DNA of 8,332 bases from JBQTJJ01 sp052387235 (GCA_052387235.1 JBQTJJ010000131.1:1-8332), one strand, 5' to 3'; numbered from the stretch's first letter, positions 1 to 5,772 are shown. The notes: generated by a model not told the origin, from the letters alone. Numbers and translations are program-made.

Positions 1-30
1 CGCAGGCCCTAAGGGATCCGCCACTCGGAG

Positions 31-50
31 CCCGCCCTGATCGGGGCGGG
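31..50. repeat. GC-rich inverted repeat upstream of the oxidoreductase gene
   Basis: Perfect 7-bp arms CCCGCCC (31-37) and GGGCGGG (44-50) flank a 6-nt loop. The repeat lies where the -35 region of the downstream promoter would fall, so it could be an operator. It could equally be the terminator hairpin of an unseen upstream gene, although no T-run follows on either strand. The first 71 bases otherwise hold only an imperfect direct repeat of CGCAGGCC (1-8 and 51-58). Confidence 0.3.
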
Positions 51-59
51 CGCAGGCCA

Positions 60-65
60 TAGGGT
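60..65 (+). promoter_or_regulatory. -10 hexamer of a leaderless promoter (oxidoreductase)
   Basis: TAGGGT fits the actinobacterial -10 consensus TANNNT. It ends 6 nt before the ATG at 72, which places transcription initiation at or next to the start codon. There is no Shine-Dalgarno sequence and no convincing -35 box. Confidence 0.55.
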
Positions 66-71
66 GCGGCG

Positions 72-1007
72 ATGGGCGCACGTCCGTTCCGCTTCGGGGT
101 CCAGGTGGCGTCGGCGCCGGACGCCCGCACGTGGCGGGACCGGGCCAGGCAGGCCGAGGACCTCGGCTACGCCTCGCTGTGGATGCCCGACCACTTCGAG
201 GACCAGTGGGGCCCGCTGGTGGGCCTCACCGCCGCCGCCGCCGCCACCTCGTCCCTCCGGATCGGGGCCCTGGTCTTCGACAACGACTACCGCCACCCCG
301 CCGTCCTGGCCAAGGAGATGGCCACCCTCGACCTGGTGTCGGAGGGGCGGGTCGAGGTCGGGATGGGCGCGGGCTGGCTCAGGGCCGATTACGACCGCCA
401 CGGCCTCGCCTTCGACCCACCCGGCACCCGGGTGGAACGGCTGGAGGAGGCCGTCGAGGTCGTGAAGCGCCTGTGGTCGGACGGGCCCACCACCTTCGCC
501 GGGCGCCACTACTGCCTCGACGGCGCCCCGGGCTGGCCCCTGCCCGTGCAGCGGCCCCACCCGCCGCTCATGGTGGCCGGGGGCAGCCGGCGGGTGCTGC
601 GCCTGGCCGCCCGGGAGGCCGACATCGTTGGCTTCAACATGAGCCTTGCCGCCGGCGCGGTGGGCCCCGAGACGGCCCGGTCCTCGCTGGCTGGGGAGTT
701 CGTAAAGCGGGTGGCCTGGGTCAGGGAGGAGGCCGGCGAGCGCTTCGACCAGCTGGAGCTGCACTGCAACACCGCCTACTGCCTGGTCGGCGTGGACCGG
801 CGGGCCACCGCCGCCGCCGTCGCCCCCGGCTTCGGGATCACCCCGGAGGAGGCGCTCGAGGTCCCGGTCGCCCTGGTCGGGACCGTCGACGAGATCTGCG
901 AGAGCCTCCAGCGCCGGCGGGAGGAGTTCGGGTTCTCCTACTGGGCCGTCCCCGGCGACGCCATGCGGTCGTTCGCCCCCGTGGTCGCACGCCTCGCCGG
1001 TCGGTGA
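72..1007 (+). CDS. Luciferase-like (LLM class) probable F420-dependent oxidoreductase
   Basis: A 311-residue cytosolic flavin/deazaflavin oxidoreductase of the bacterial luciferase-like monooxygenase superfamily. Visible family features are the N-terminal strand RFGVQ (7-11), the segment AEDLGYASLWMPDHF (28-42), SLRIGALVF (61-69), the RVEVGMGAGW motif (93-102) followed by ADYDRHGLAFDPPGTRVERL, and LMVAGGSRRVLRLAAREADIVGFN (166-189). The opening RPFRFGVQ and overall length resemble the MSMEG_2516-type F420 oxidoreductases; this is from memory of the family. The substrate cannot be inferred. The ATG at 72 is chosen because a TANNNT -10 ends 6 nt upstream. The gene stands alone and converges on the serine hydrolase gene. 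Use of F420 rather than FMN is inferred from the subfamily and the actinobacterial setting. Confidence 0.9.
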   Translation: MGARPFRFGVQVASAPDARTWRDRARQAEDLGYASLWMPDHFEDQWGPLVGLTAAAAATSSLRIGALVFDNDYRHPAVLAKEMATLDLVSEGRVEVGMGAGWLRADYDRHGLAFDPPGTRVERLEEAVEVVKRLWSDGPTTFAGRHYCLDGAPGWPLPVQRPHPPLMVAGGSRRVLRLAAREADIVGFNMSLAAGAVGPETARSSLAGEFVKRVAWVREEAGERFDQLELHCNTAYCLVGVDRRATAAAVAPGFGITPEEALEVPVALVGTVDEICESLQRRREEFGFSYWAVPGDAMRSFAPVVARLAGR

Positions 1008-1017
1008 ACCCCACTCC

Positions 1018-1056
1018 CGAGTAAATAGCTCGCCAATTTGGCGAGCTATTTACTCG
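1018..1056. terminator. Bidirectional terminator hairpin between convergent genes
   Basis: A perfect inverted repeat has 18-bp arms, 1018-1035 and 1039-1056, around a 3-nt centre. It is AT-rich for this genome, with arms containing AGTAAATAGCTCGCC. It starts 10 nt after the oxidoreductase stop. On the minus strand it contains the TAA stop of the serine hydrolase (1050-1052). There is no T-tract, so it is not a textbook intrinsic terminator. Its position between two converging 3' ends and its symmetry make shared termination or 3'-end protection the best reading. Confidence 0.7.
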
Positions 1057-2204
1057 AAAGCGGCGGTTGCGGCGGCGTGGACGACGGCGCGGGCCCGCTT
1101 GTCGCCCAGGAGGTCGAGCTCGAGGCGGTCGAGGGTGACGGCGACCGCCAGGGCGGAGGCGGGGTCGGCCATGGCCATCGACCCGCCCAGGCCGGCGTGG
1201 CCCCAGGCGCCGGCGGTGTCGCCCACGGCCAGTCCCGACACCGGGCCCATGGTCATGAAGCCGAGGCGCCAGCCCACGGGGACGAACAGCACCAGGTCGG
1301 CCCGGGTGTTCTGGACCGTGACCGCCGCCGCCAGCGCGTCCGGGCCGAGGAGGCGCACGCCGCCGATCGCCCCGCCCCGCTCCAGGGCGGCGTAGACGGT
1401 GGCCAGCGAGCGGGCCGTGAAGGCGCCCGTGACGGCGGGCACGCAGGACCGCCGGCCCGCCTCGCTGTTCACGTACTCCACGATGTCGCCCCGGGGGCTG
1501 AGGGCCCGAAGGGGGATGGAGTCGGGGGGGAGCAGCTGCTCCAGCGGCGGCATCTCCCGGTAGGCGGGGGAGAGGAAGACCGGCGCCAGCCGGTGCTCCT
1601 CGTCGGGCGGCGTCCCCACGAAGCAGCCGTCGAGGCCGAGGGGGCCGCCCACCTCCTCGGCCAGGAACCGCACCAGGGGCCGGCCGTCCAGCCGCTCCAC
1701 CAGCTCGCCGGCCAGCCAGCCCCAGGTGACGGCGTGGTAGCCGTTGGCCGAGCCCGGCGCCCACAGCGGCGCCAGCCCCTCGACCATGGCCACCATGGCG
1801 TCCCAGCCGGCCAGGTCCCAGACACTGTCGACCTCGGTGCGGATCTGGGGGATCCCGGCCTCGTGGCACAGGGCATGGCGGATGGTGACCCCGGCCTTGC
1901 CGGCCTGCGCGAACTCCGGCCACACCTCGGCCACCGGGGTGTCGAGCCCGACGCCGGCCCGCTCCAGCGCCATGTGCACGGCGGTGGCCACCACCCCCTT
2001 GGTGGTGGAGAACGACACCGCCAGCGTGTTCTCGGCGAAGGAGCCCCCCCAGATGTCGACGACGGGGGCGCCCCGGTGGCGCACGGCGACGGCGGCGCCG
2101 TGGTGCTCGCCCCGCTCCAGCTGCCCGGCCAGCACGCCGGCCACGGCCGAGAACCGGGCGTCGCAGCGGCCCGACACCCCCTCCGGCAGCGCGGCGTCGG
2201 GCAC
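1050..2204 (-). CDS. Serine hydrolase, class C beta-lactamase/esterase family
   Basis: A 384-residue protein of the beta-lactamase/penicillin-binding-like superfamily, close to EstB-type esterases and LACTB-like hydrolases. The nucleophile motif SxxK is visible as STTK (66-69) in SFSTTKG. The tyrosine motif YxN appears as YHA (156-158) within GYHAVTWGWLAGEL, the variant seen in esterase-like members. A third motif, WGHAGLGGS (334-342), replaces KTG. LCHEAGIPQ (112-120) is also typical. No signal peptide is visible, so a cytosolic esterase or peptidase role is more likely than antibiotic resistance. The GTG start at 2204 is chosen because a TACCGT -10 ends 6 nt upstream. The open frame continues far upstream, but only as a shadow of nadD. 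A GTG at 2177 is an alternative start. The gene diverges from nadD. Its substrate is unknown. Confidence 0.85.
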   Translation of the reverse strand: MPDAALPEGVSGRCDARFSAVAGVLAGQLERGEHHGAAVAVRHRGAPVVDIWGGSFAENTLAVSFSTTKGVVATAVHMALERAGVGLDTPVAEVWPEFAQAGKAGVTIRHALCHEAGIPQIRTEVDSVWDLAGWDAMVAMVEGLAPLWAPGSANGYHAVTWGWLAGELVERLDGRPLVRFLAEEVGGPLGLDGCFVGTPPDEEHRLAPVFLSPAYREMPPLEQLLPPDSIPLRALSPRGDIVEYVNSEAGRRSCVPAVTGAFTARSLATVYAALERGGAIGGVRLLGPDALAAAVTVQNTRADLVLFVPVGWRLGFMTMGPVSGLAVGDTAGAWGHAGLGGSMAMADPASALAVAVTLDRLELDLLGDKRARAVVHAAATAAFE

Positions 2205-2210
2205 CGGCGC

Positions 2211-2216
2211 ACGGTA
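2211..2216 (-). promoter_or_regulatory. -10 hexamer of a leaderless promoter (serine hydrolase)
   Basis: Read on the minus strand, TACCGT fits TANNNT and ends 6 nt before the GTG at 2204. It lies inside the small palindrome CGGTACCG (2212-2219). It sits back to back with the nadD -10, so the two polymerase footprints would overlap. Confidence 0.45.
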
Positions 2217-2225
2217 CCGGGGCCG

Positions 2226-2231
2226 TAGGCT
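2226..2231 (+). promoter_or_regulatory. -10 hexamer of a leaderless promoter (nadD operon)
   Basis: TAGGCT fits TANNNT and ends 6 nt before the nadD GTG at 2238. No Shine-Dalgarno sequence is present. It would drive nadD, the LytR_C protein gene and rsfS as one transcript. Confidence 0.55.
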
Positions 2232-2237
2232 CGATCG

Positions 2238-2825
2238 GTGCCTCCGCTGCGCATCGGCGTCCTGGGGGGGACCTTCGACCCGGTCCACATCGGCCACCTG
2301 GCGGTGGCGGTGGAGGTGCGGGCCTCCCTCGGCCTCGACCGGATGCTGCTGATGGTGGCCAACCAGCCGTGGCAGAAGACCGGGACCAGGGCGGTCACGC
2401 CGGCCGAGGACCGCCTGGCCGTGGTGGAGGCGGCGGTGGCCGAGGTCGAGGGCCTGGAGGCCAGCCGCCTCGAGATCGACCGGGGCGGCCCGTCCTACAT
2501 GGCCGACACCGCGGCCGAGCTGGCCGGCGCCCATCCCGGCGCCGAGCTGTTCTTGGTGGTGGGCTCCGATCTGGTGGGCGACCTGCACACCTGGGAGCGG
2601 CACGGCGACCTGTGCCGGCTGGTCACCCTGGCCGTGGTGGCCCGCCCCGGCACGCCGGCCGCCCTCCCGGCTGCCCCGTGGCGGGCGGTGGCGGTGGCAG
2701 TTCCCGCCCTGGACGTGTCCAGCCGCGACCTGCGGGCCCGGGCCGCCGCCGGCCGCCCCCTCGACGTCCTGGTCCCGCCCGCCGCCCTGCGCCAGATCCG
2801 CCGCCGTGGTCTGTACGCTGGTTGA
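2238..2825 (+). CDS. nadD: Nicotinate-nucleotide adenylyltransferase
   Basis: A 195-residue cytosolic enzyme that transfers AMP from ATP to nicotinate mononucleotide, giving deamido-NAD in NAD biosynthesis. The nucleotidyltransferase signature GGTFDPVHIGHL spans 10-21 with the HxGH catalytic motif at 17-20. NQPWQK (42-47) is the substrate loop form seen in actinobacterial NadD. GGPSYMADT (83-91), VVGSDLV (107-113), and SSRDLR (161-166, the ISSTxIR equivalent) complete the family pattern. Length is normal. The GTG start is supported by the -10 six nucleotides upstream and by the start of homology at residue 4. It is the first gene of a three-gene operon and ends 3 nt before the next ATG. Confidence 0.95.
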   Translation: MPPLRIGVLGGTFDPVHIGHLAVAVEVRASLGLDRMLLMVANQPWQKTGTRAVTPAEDRLAVVEAAVAEVEGLEASRLEIDRGGPSYMADTAAELAGAHPGAELFLVVGSDLVGDLHTWERHGDLCRLVTLAVVARPGTPAALPAAPWRAVAVAVPALDVSSRDLRARAAAGRPLDVLVPPAALRQIRRRGLYAG

Positions 2826-2828
2826 AAG

Positions 2829-4049
2829 ATGACGGGTCGAAGCACCGACACGGCCGAGCTCGCCGATCCGTTCGACCTGGAACCCATCCCGCTGCCCGAA
2901 TCGCGCGGGATGGGCCGGGCCCAGCAGCGGCGCCGGCGGCGGCGCCAGCGCCGCATCCGGTACCTCGGCCTCGCCACTGCGGTGGTGGCGATCCTGGGGG
3001 TGGTCGGCGTCGTGGTCTCGGTGGGCGGCGGCGGCGGGGACGGGGACGAGGACCGCAGCGGCGGCCCCGCCGCGGCCGCCGCCCTGGCCCCGCCCGTGCT
3101 GGTGGCCCAGAGGGACGCATCGGGGCGGGCCTCCTCGCTCACCGTGTTCATCCCGGGCCCGGGCGGGGGCGGCAACCTGCTGCTGATCCCGCCCGGCACC
3201 ATGACCGAGGTGGTCTCCCTGGGGCTGGAGCCGGTGTCGCGCTCGCTCGAGCTGGGGGGCGAGGCCCGCCTCCACGCCACCGTCGAGAACCTGCTCGGCG
3301 CCACCGTGGACGGGGCCGTCGTCGTCGACGACGCCGCCCTCACCGCCCTGCTCTCCCCGGTGGGGCCGCTCCAGGTCGACGTGCCCGAGCGGGTCGAGCA
3401 GGTCGACCCCGGCGGGCGGGTCCAGGTCCTCTACCAGGCCGGCACGGTCACGGTCACGCCCGAGGACGCACCCCGGTTCCTGTCCGTCAAGGGCCAGGGG
3501 ACCGACCTGGCCCGCCTGGCCCGGCACCAGGCCTTCTTCGACTCGTGGCTGGGCGCGGCGCGCGAGCGGCCCGACGCCGCACCCACCAGCCCGCCCTCCC
3601 TCGCCCGGGCCTTCGACGCCCTGCTGGCGGGGAACGTGCGGACCCGGGTCCTCCCGGTGGAGGCGTTCGGCACCGCCTCGGTGGAGGGCGAGCTGTACCG
3701 CGTCCGGACCGGGGAGATGACGAGGCTGGTGGTGGAGATCTTCCCGTCGGCGGCGAAGTCCGGCCTCACCACCCGGCCCCGCATCCAGATCCTCAACGGC
3801 ACGGGCGCGGTCGGCCTGGCCGACGCCGTGCGCAGCAAGCTCGGCGCCGGCTTCGACGTGCGCCTCACGGGCAACGCCTCCACGTTCGACCGGGAGACGA
3901 CCGAGGTCGTGTTCTACGACCGGGACGAGCAGGCCGCGGCCGAACGGGTCCGCACCGCGCTCGGGGTGGGAGAGTTGGTGTTCAGCCGTCGGCCCCTCGA
4001 CGTGGTGGACGTGACGATCATCGTCGGAAAGGACTTCAGCACCGAGTGA
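2829..4049 (+). CDS. Membrane-anchored protein with degenerate LCP-like region and LytR C-terminal domain
   Basis: A 406-residue protein. A cytoplasmic N-terminus ends in a basic cluster (34-45, RRRRRRQRRIR), followed by one transmembrane helix (about 46-65) and a Gly/Ala-rich linker, so the rest should be extracytoplasmic. Residues about 100-240 follow the LytR-CpsA-Psr layout: LLLIPPGTM at the SIPRDT position, TVENLLGATVDGAVVVDDAALTALLSPVGPLQVDVP as the family's venLLG...GGV.v stretch, and LARHQAFFDSWL like the RQQ region. The Arg and Asp of SIPRDT are replaced by Pro and Gly. Residues about 317-403 match the LytR C-terminal domain (RPRIQILNGTGAVGLADAVRSKL...VDVTIIVGKDF). Family members attach glycopolymers to peptidoglycan, but this copy may be non-catalytic. 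It lies between nadD and rsfS, an arrangement common in actinobacteria. Confidence 0.8.
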   Translation: MTGRSTDTAELADPFDLEPIPLPESRGMGRAQQRRRRRRQRRIRYLGLATAVVAILGVVGVVVSVGGGGGDGDEDRSGGPAAAAALAPPVLVAQRDASGRASSLTVFIPGPGGGGNLLLIPPGTMTEVVSLGLEPVSRSLELGGEARLHATVENLLGATVDGAVVVDDAALTALLSPVGPLQVDVPERVEQVDPGGRVQVLYQAGTVTVTPEDAPRFLSVKGQGTDLARLARHQAFFDSWLGAARERPDAAPTSPPSLARAFDALLAGNVRTRVLPVEAFGTASVEGELYRVRTGEMTRLVVEIFPSAAKSGLTTRPRIQILNGTGAVGLADAVRSKLGAGFDVRLTGNASTFDRETTEVVFYDRDEQAAAERVRTALGVGELVFSRRPLDVVDVTIIVGKDFSTE

Positions 4050-4429
4050 CGCCTCAGGACATCCGGCAACAGACGGTGGTCGCAGCCCGGGCGGCAGCGG
4101 CCAAGAAGGGCGAGGACCCGGTGATCCTGGAGGTGGGGGCGGTGCTGGCCATCACCGACGCCTTCGTCATCACCAGCGGCGCCAACCCCCGCCAGGTCCG
4201 CACCATCGCCGAGGAGGTGGAGGACAAGGTGGCGGCGGAGTGCGGGCCCCGCCCGCTCCGGGTGGAGGGCCTCGACGACGCCCGCTGGGTCCTCCTCGAC
4301 TACGGCGACTTCGTGGTGCACGTGTTCCTGGACGAGGTCCGCCGTTACTACGACCTGGAGCGCCTGTGGTCCGACGCCCCCAGGGTGGAGTGGGAGGACG
4401 AGGCCGAGGCCGCCGCCGGCGGCCGGTAG
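4046..4429 (+). CDS. rsfS: Ribosomal silencing factor RsfS (Iojap/YbeB family)
   Basis: A 127-residue protein that binds ribosomal protein L14 on the 50S subunit and blocks subunit joining when nutrients are scarce (established for the family). Diagnostic stretches are ITDAFVITSGANPRQVRTIAEEV (36-58), LRVEGLDDARWVLLDYGDFVVHVF (71-94) and the signature RRYYDLERLWSDAP (99-112). The GTG start at 4046 overlaps the upstream stop as GTGA, indicating translational coupling. A GGAAAGGA stretch at 4026-4033 may serve as ribosome binding site. The C-terminus is a short acidic then Ala/Gly-rich tail. It is the last gene of the nadD operon. Confidence 0.95.
   Translation: MTPQDIRQQTVVAARAAAAKKGEDPVILEVGAVLAITDAFVITSGANPRQVRTIAEEVEDKVAAECGPRPLRVEGLDDARWVLLDYGDFVVHVFLDEVRRYYDLERLWSDAPRVEWEDEAEAAAGGR
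4408..4424 (+). terminator. Possible terminator hairpin at the rsfS 3' end
   Basis: GGCCGCC (4408-4414) and GGCGGCC (4418-4424) form a 7-bp all-GC stem with a 3-nt loop, ending just before the rsfS stop. No T-run follows. The signal is weak because the same bases encode the Ala/Gly tail of RsfS. Confidence 0.25.
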
Positions 4430-4432
4430 CCC

Positions 4433-4788
4433 TCACACCCCGAGCCGGCGGTAGAGGTGGTGCCGGCACAGCCCGTGGGCCTTGCGGGGCCGGTCGCACC
4501 CCTCGACCGCGAACAGCGTGCTCGTCGGTTGCCAGCCTGTGCGACCCGGCGGGCGGTCGGATATCGAGCCGCACCCCAGGAAGGAACGGAGGTCCTCGAG
4601 GAGCGGCCGGTCCCGAACCGCCATCTGGACGCTGAACACGAAACGGAGCCGCGCCGACCCGTCGGCAGAGGGCGGGAGCTTGCGGGTGATGGTGAAGCAC
4701 CCTCGCCGGAAACGAGACCGCCGAGGGTGAAACCTCGGACGGCCTGCGTTCGGTGGAGGTGGCGCAGGCTTTCTCGAACCCCCGTCAC
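4433..4788 (-). pseudogene. Frameshifted LAGLIDADG homing endonuclease remnant with zinc-finger-like tail
   Basis: Two minus-strand frames together spell a LAGLIDADG-type protein. From a GTG at 4788 the first frame gives RGFTLGGLVSGEG (18-30), the LAGLIDADG helix and its acidic end. The match then jumps by one base at 4699-4702 into the frame reading CFTITRKLPPSAD, then LRFVFSVQMAVRDRPLLEDL, then RSFLGCGSI and GWQPTST, typical of single-motif homing endonucleases. Losing one G from a GGGG run would explain the shift. After GWQPTSTL the family's C-terminal half is missing and is replaced by FAVEGCDRPRKAHGLCRHH, which resembles a C-x4-C-x8-C-x2-H zinc motif whose first Cys is Phe (TTC for TGC). 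The restored product would be about 118 residues. No TANNNT promoter lies upstream. The stop is 3 nt from the rsfS stop. Most of the 4430-4844 gap is this remnant. Confidence 0.6.
4746..4764 (+). repeat. Distal copy of the tRNA-Ala 3'-end repeat (candidate att site)
   Basis: This 19-bp segment matches 5767-5785 at 17 of 19 positions in the same orientation: a 12-bp identity GCGTTCGGTGGA, two mismatches (GG for CC), then TGGCG. The partner overlaps the 3' end of tRNA-Ala. LAGLIDADG similarity in the remnant gene begins only beyond this repeat, consistent with a junction here. Confidence 0.4.
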
Positions 4789-4805
4789 CCCGGCAGCCGC
4801 GGTGA

Positions 4806-4822
4806 TCCTCCCCGCGGGAGGA
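4806..4822. repeat. Inverted repeat upstream of the candidate antitoxin gene
   Basis: TCCTCCC (4806-4812) and GGGAGGA (4816-4822) form perfect 7-bp arms around CGC. The repeat lies in the -35 region of the downstream promoter (-10 at 4832-4837), where an autoregulatory type II antitoxin would be expected to bind. The operator role is inference. Confidence 0.35.
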
Positions 4823-4831
4823 GTCCGGCGG

Positions 4832-4837
4832 TACCCT
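4832..4837 (+). promoter_or_regulatory. -10 hexamer of a leaderless promoter (toxin-antitoxin cassette)
   Basis: TACCCT fits TANNNT and ends 7 nt before the GTG at 4845. No Shine-Dalgarno sequence precedes that start. Confidence 0.5.
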
Positions 4838-4844
4838 CCTAGCC

Positions 4845-5039
4845 GTGACTGACGACAAGGTGTGGACCGCTGCCGAACTGGAGCGGCTGACGCCCGATGA
4901 GCGTCACCGGGTGATCAACGAAGGGGTCGTCACAGACCTCGAGCGTCTGTCGCCGGAGTTCTTGGCGCGAGTCCGCGCCAAGGGCAGGGCGTTGCTCGAA
5001 CAGCGCGGCCTGGTGTCGCCGAAGGGCGATGGCCACTGA
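4845..5039 (+). CDS. Small charged helical protein, candidate antitoxin
   Basis: A 64-residue highly charged, probably all-helical protein with no membrane segment. Two helical stretches stand out: WTAAELERLTPDERHRVINEG (7-27) and DLERLSPEFLARVRAKGRALLEQRG (31-55). The N-terminal layout (xVWTAxELExLTPxER) resembles small actinobacterial hypothetical proteins encoded next to RelE/ParE-like partners; this is from memory and no defined family name can be given. It is the first gene of a two-gene cassette, its last 11 bases overlap the next gene, and an inverted repeat precedes its promoter. All three fit a type II antitoxin. No DNA-binding motif such as a ribbon-helix-helix is obvious. Codon use (GAA, GAT, CGT, GTC) is less GC-biased at third positions than in nadD or leuS, suggesting acquisition. 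Confidence 0.6.
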   Translation: MTDDKVWTAAELERLTPDERHRVINEGVVTDLERLSPEFLARVRAKGRALLEQRGLVSPKGDGH

Positions 5040-5331
5040 TCGGCGGACCGTACGCGTCTCTCCGGTCTTCTTCGATGACCTCGACAGGCAGCTCGGCTCC
5101 GATCGTGGCGAGCACGGCGAGCCCTCGGCCACGGACTTCCTCGTCATCGACCTACCGACGTTCGTAGAGCGCTTCGCCACGGACTTCGATGCTTTGCCCG
5201 AGGTCGTCGAGGGCGTCCCTGCGGCGCGGTTACTGGTCGCAACAGGACGGCTCGTCCATGCTGCTGCCCTGTACGGGGTCCTTGCACCCGATGGGTCGAT
5301 CGATCTCGTCGGCGTGGAACTCGACCTGTAA
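5029..5331 (+). CDS. Candidate RelE/ParE-like toxin, partner of the upstream small gene
   Basis: A 100-residue protein. Predicted order is a strand (RTVRVSP, 6-12), a helix (VFFDDLDRQLG, 13-23), a loop, a second helix (LPTFVERFATDFDAL, 42-56), then strands ARLLVATGRLVHAAALYGVL (66-85) and SIDLVGVELDL (90-100). This beta-alpha-alpha-beta-beta-beta order resembles the RelE/ParE fold, and ARLLVATGRLVHAAALYGVLA parallels the YRLxY...V.vl segment of ParE-type toxins. Basic residues R72 and R74-like positions could serve the active site, but no catalytic set can be confirmed. The ATG at 5029 lies 11 nt inside the preceding gene behind a weak GAAGGG, so translation is probably coupled. Toxicity is inferred from size, fold and arrangement only. 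It could also be an uncharacterised housekeeping pair. Confidence 0.55.
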   Translation: MATDRRTVRVSPVFFDDLDRQLGSDRGEHGEPSATDFLVIDLPTFVERFATDFDALPEVVEGVPAARLLVATGRLVHAAALYGVLAPDGSIDLVGVELDL

Positions 5332-5409
5332 CGAGGAAGTCCGGGAGGTCGGCAGGGCGGCGGCCCCGCCGGATCGGGACGTGGCCGGGTTGGAACATCG
5401 TCCCTTCTG

Positions 5410-5748
5410 GTGCCGTCGAGTGGAGGTGGCGCGACGGAGCAAGTCCGACGGTTGCTGAACCAGGTGCTGTACACCGAGGTGTACGTGGGGCCGGACGGGG
5501 TGGTCCGGGTGGGGTACACCGAGGGCTTCGCCTGGCTGCTCGGAGAGGAGGGGGCGGACGGGCCGGAAGTGGTCGTAGGGACGGCCGAGGCGGTGCTCGA
5601 CTTCGACGACAGTGGCAAGGACGGCGATGGAATCGAGGAGAACGGCTCGGGTGATGCCGGGCTGGGACAGGTCCTGGTGCTGCGGCCTGGCCGGGACGCC
5701 AATCGCCCCGGCCGGGGGGCCGGGGGCGTATCGCCGGGCTTCTTTTGA
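5410..5748 (+). pseudogene. Possible C-terminal remnant of a large serine recombinase
   Basis: An open frame starting at a GTG codon gives 112 residues. Only residues about 9-40 look conserved: TEQVRRLLNQVLYTEVYVGPDGVVRVGYTEGFAWLLG. This resembles the RRxLNQAxFxxxxVxxD...PFxxLL segment near the C-terminus of large serine recombinases. No catalytic N-terminal domain exists upstream: the same frame runs back to the candidate toxin stop at 5331 through low-complexity Gly/Arg-rich sequence (5332-5409) in which I see nothing. The last 60 residues are Gly/Asp-rich and end in a GC hairpin. If the match holds, it is a fragment of an integrase whose body was deleted. It may instead be non-coding or a short unknown gene. 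Confidence 0.35.
5704..5746 (+). terminator. GC hairpin followed by a T-rich tract
   Basis: CGCCCCGGCC (5704-5713) pairs with GGCCGGGGGCG (5718-5728, one bulged G) around a GGGG loop. GCCGGGC (5733-5739) is then followed directly by TTCTTTT (5740-5746). The T-tract is unusual here and suggests rho-independent termination of plus-strand transcription before it enters the antisense side of the tRNA. Alternative pairings among the three GC blocks are possible. Confidence 0.4.
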
Positions 5749-5757
5749 CCGTGGTTT

Positions 5758-5772
5758 GAACGTCAAGCGTTC
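5758..5772 (-). repeat. Small inverted repeat directly 3' of tRNA-Ala
   Basis: GAACG (5758-5762) and CGTTC (5768-5772) form a 5-bp stem with a 5-nt loop, immediately after the tRNA 3' end on the minus strand. It may be a 3' trailer hairpin or part of a recombination site; it overlaps the att-like repeat. Confidence 0.3.

Noticed and set aside
2205..3527. Upstream extension of the minus-strand hydrolase frame (total 825 codons)
   Set aside because: It is antisense to nadD and the LytR_C gene, is His/Gly/Arg-rich without family features, and hydrolase similarity begins only downstream of 2204. It is a GC-skew shadow.
2369..4045. N-terminal part of the long plus-strand frame that ends in rsfS
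   Set aside because: Only codons from 4046 onward match RsfS. The rest is out of frame with nadD and the LytR_C gene and is Arg/Gly/Pro-rich noise.
4753..5432. 13-bp exact direct repeat GTGGAGGTGGCGC at 4753-4765 and 5420-5432
   Set aside because: Exact 13-mers of this simple GC-rich type are expected by chance in a window this size, and unlike the tRNA-end repeat it has no independent positional support.
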